A stretch of DNA of 64,000 nt, from contig OX438747.1 in NCBI GenBank assembly GCA_949316235.1, forward strand, positions 32,584,601 through 32,648,600. Reading direction: 5' to 3'. This DNA comes from Oegoconia quadripuncta (Eukaryota; Arthropoda; Insecta; Lepidoptera; Autostichidae). Shown piece by piece: positions 63,983-64,000 of the stretch (its first letter is position 1; the number at the start of each line of letters is the position of its first letter). Below the pieces are notes generated by a model, which saw nothing but the letters and a program-made list of their open reading frames with translations, had not been told where the DNA came from and made no database searches. The position numbers were made by a program, and so were the translations under genes.

Positions 63983-64000
63983 TTCAAGTGGAATTCAGCT

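Overview
The window looks like a stretch of a lepidopteran (moth or butterfly) nuclear chromosome. It is A+T rich. Its genes are broken by short-exon/long-intron structures with GT-AG borders, and most of the DNA is transposable elements. These include several tRNA-derived SINE families, LINE 3' ends with (ATTTG)n- or poly(A)-type tails, and TIR elements of mariner, pogo, Harbinger and hAT type. Species cannot be named from the sequence alone. All protein identities below come from reading motifs and splice frames by eye; no database search was run.

Host genes. Six models hold together because every exon junction keeps frame. (1) 782-2215 (+): a two-exon, seven-finger C2H2 zinc-finger protein. 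(2) 6000-11080 (-): a five-exon, 358-residue secreted-looking protein with two Kazal-like cysteine modules separated by about ten copies of a TTKAGA hexapeptide. (3) 20428-34931 (-): a complete seven-exon, 465-residue flavin amine oxidase of the spermine/N1-acetylpolyamine oxidase family, whose introns hold much of the window's repeat load. (4) 46026-48726 (-): a five-exon UPF0547 (C16orf87-like) protein with one GC-AG intron. (5) 50075-52027 (+): a two-exon C2H2 zinc-finger protein. (6) 58797 to beyond the right edge (+): the ZAD (N-terminal zinc-finger-associated) part of another zinc-finger protein; its finger exons would lie outside the window.

Mobile DNA. At 12197-15281 lies a 3.1-kb pogo-type DNA transposon that looks intact: 20-bp identical terminal inverted repeats, a TA target duplication, an uninterrupted 672-codon DDD transposase and an array of subterminal repeats. 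A frame-broken transposase of a second kind (GCGGQNKN motif) lies at 17.3-18.9 kb, and a third element (37964-40237) carries two damaged, oppositely oriented gene fragments. hAT-type elements with 8-bp duplications, a mariner-type MITE, a foldback MITE, Harbinger-type MITEs and a 145-bp palindromic MITE family are present. Nesting is common: pogo and SINE inside a LINE, SINE inside SINE, and SINEs inside an RTE tail.

Most unusual signals: two separate arrays with a strict 16-nt TTCG rhythm (7847-7975 and 46624-46755); a 151-bp perfect direct repeat flanking a truncated reverse transcriptase (31133-32449); a ten-unit 54-bp minisatellite with a two-unit higher-order pattern; and the Kazal/TTKAGA gene.
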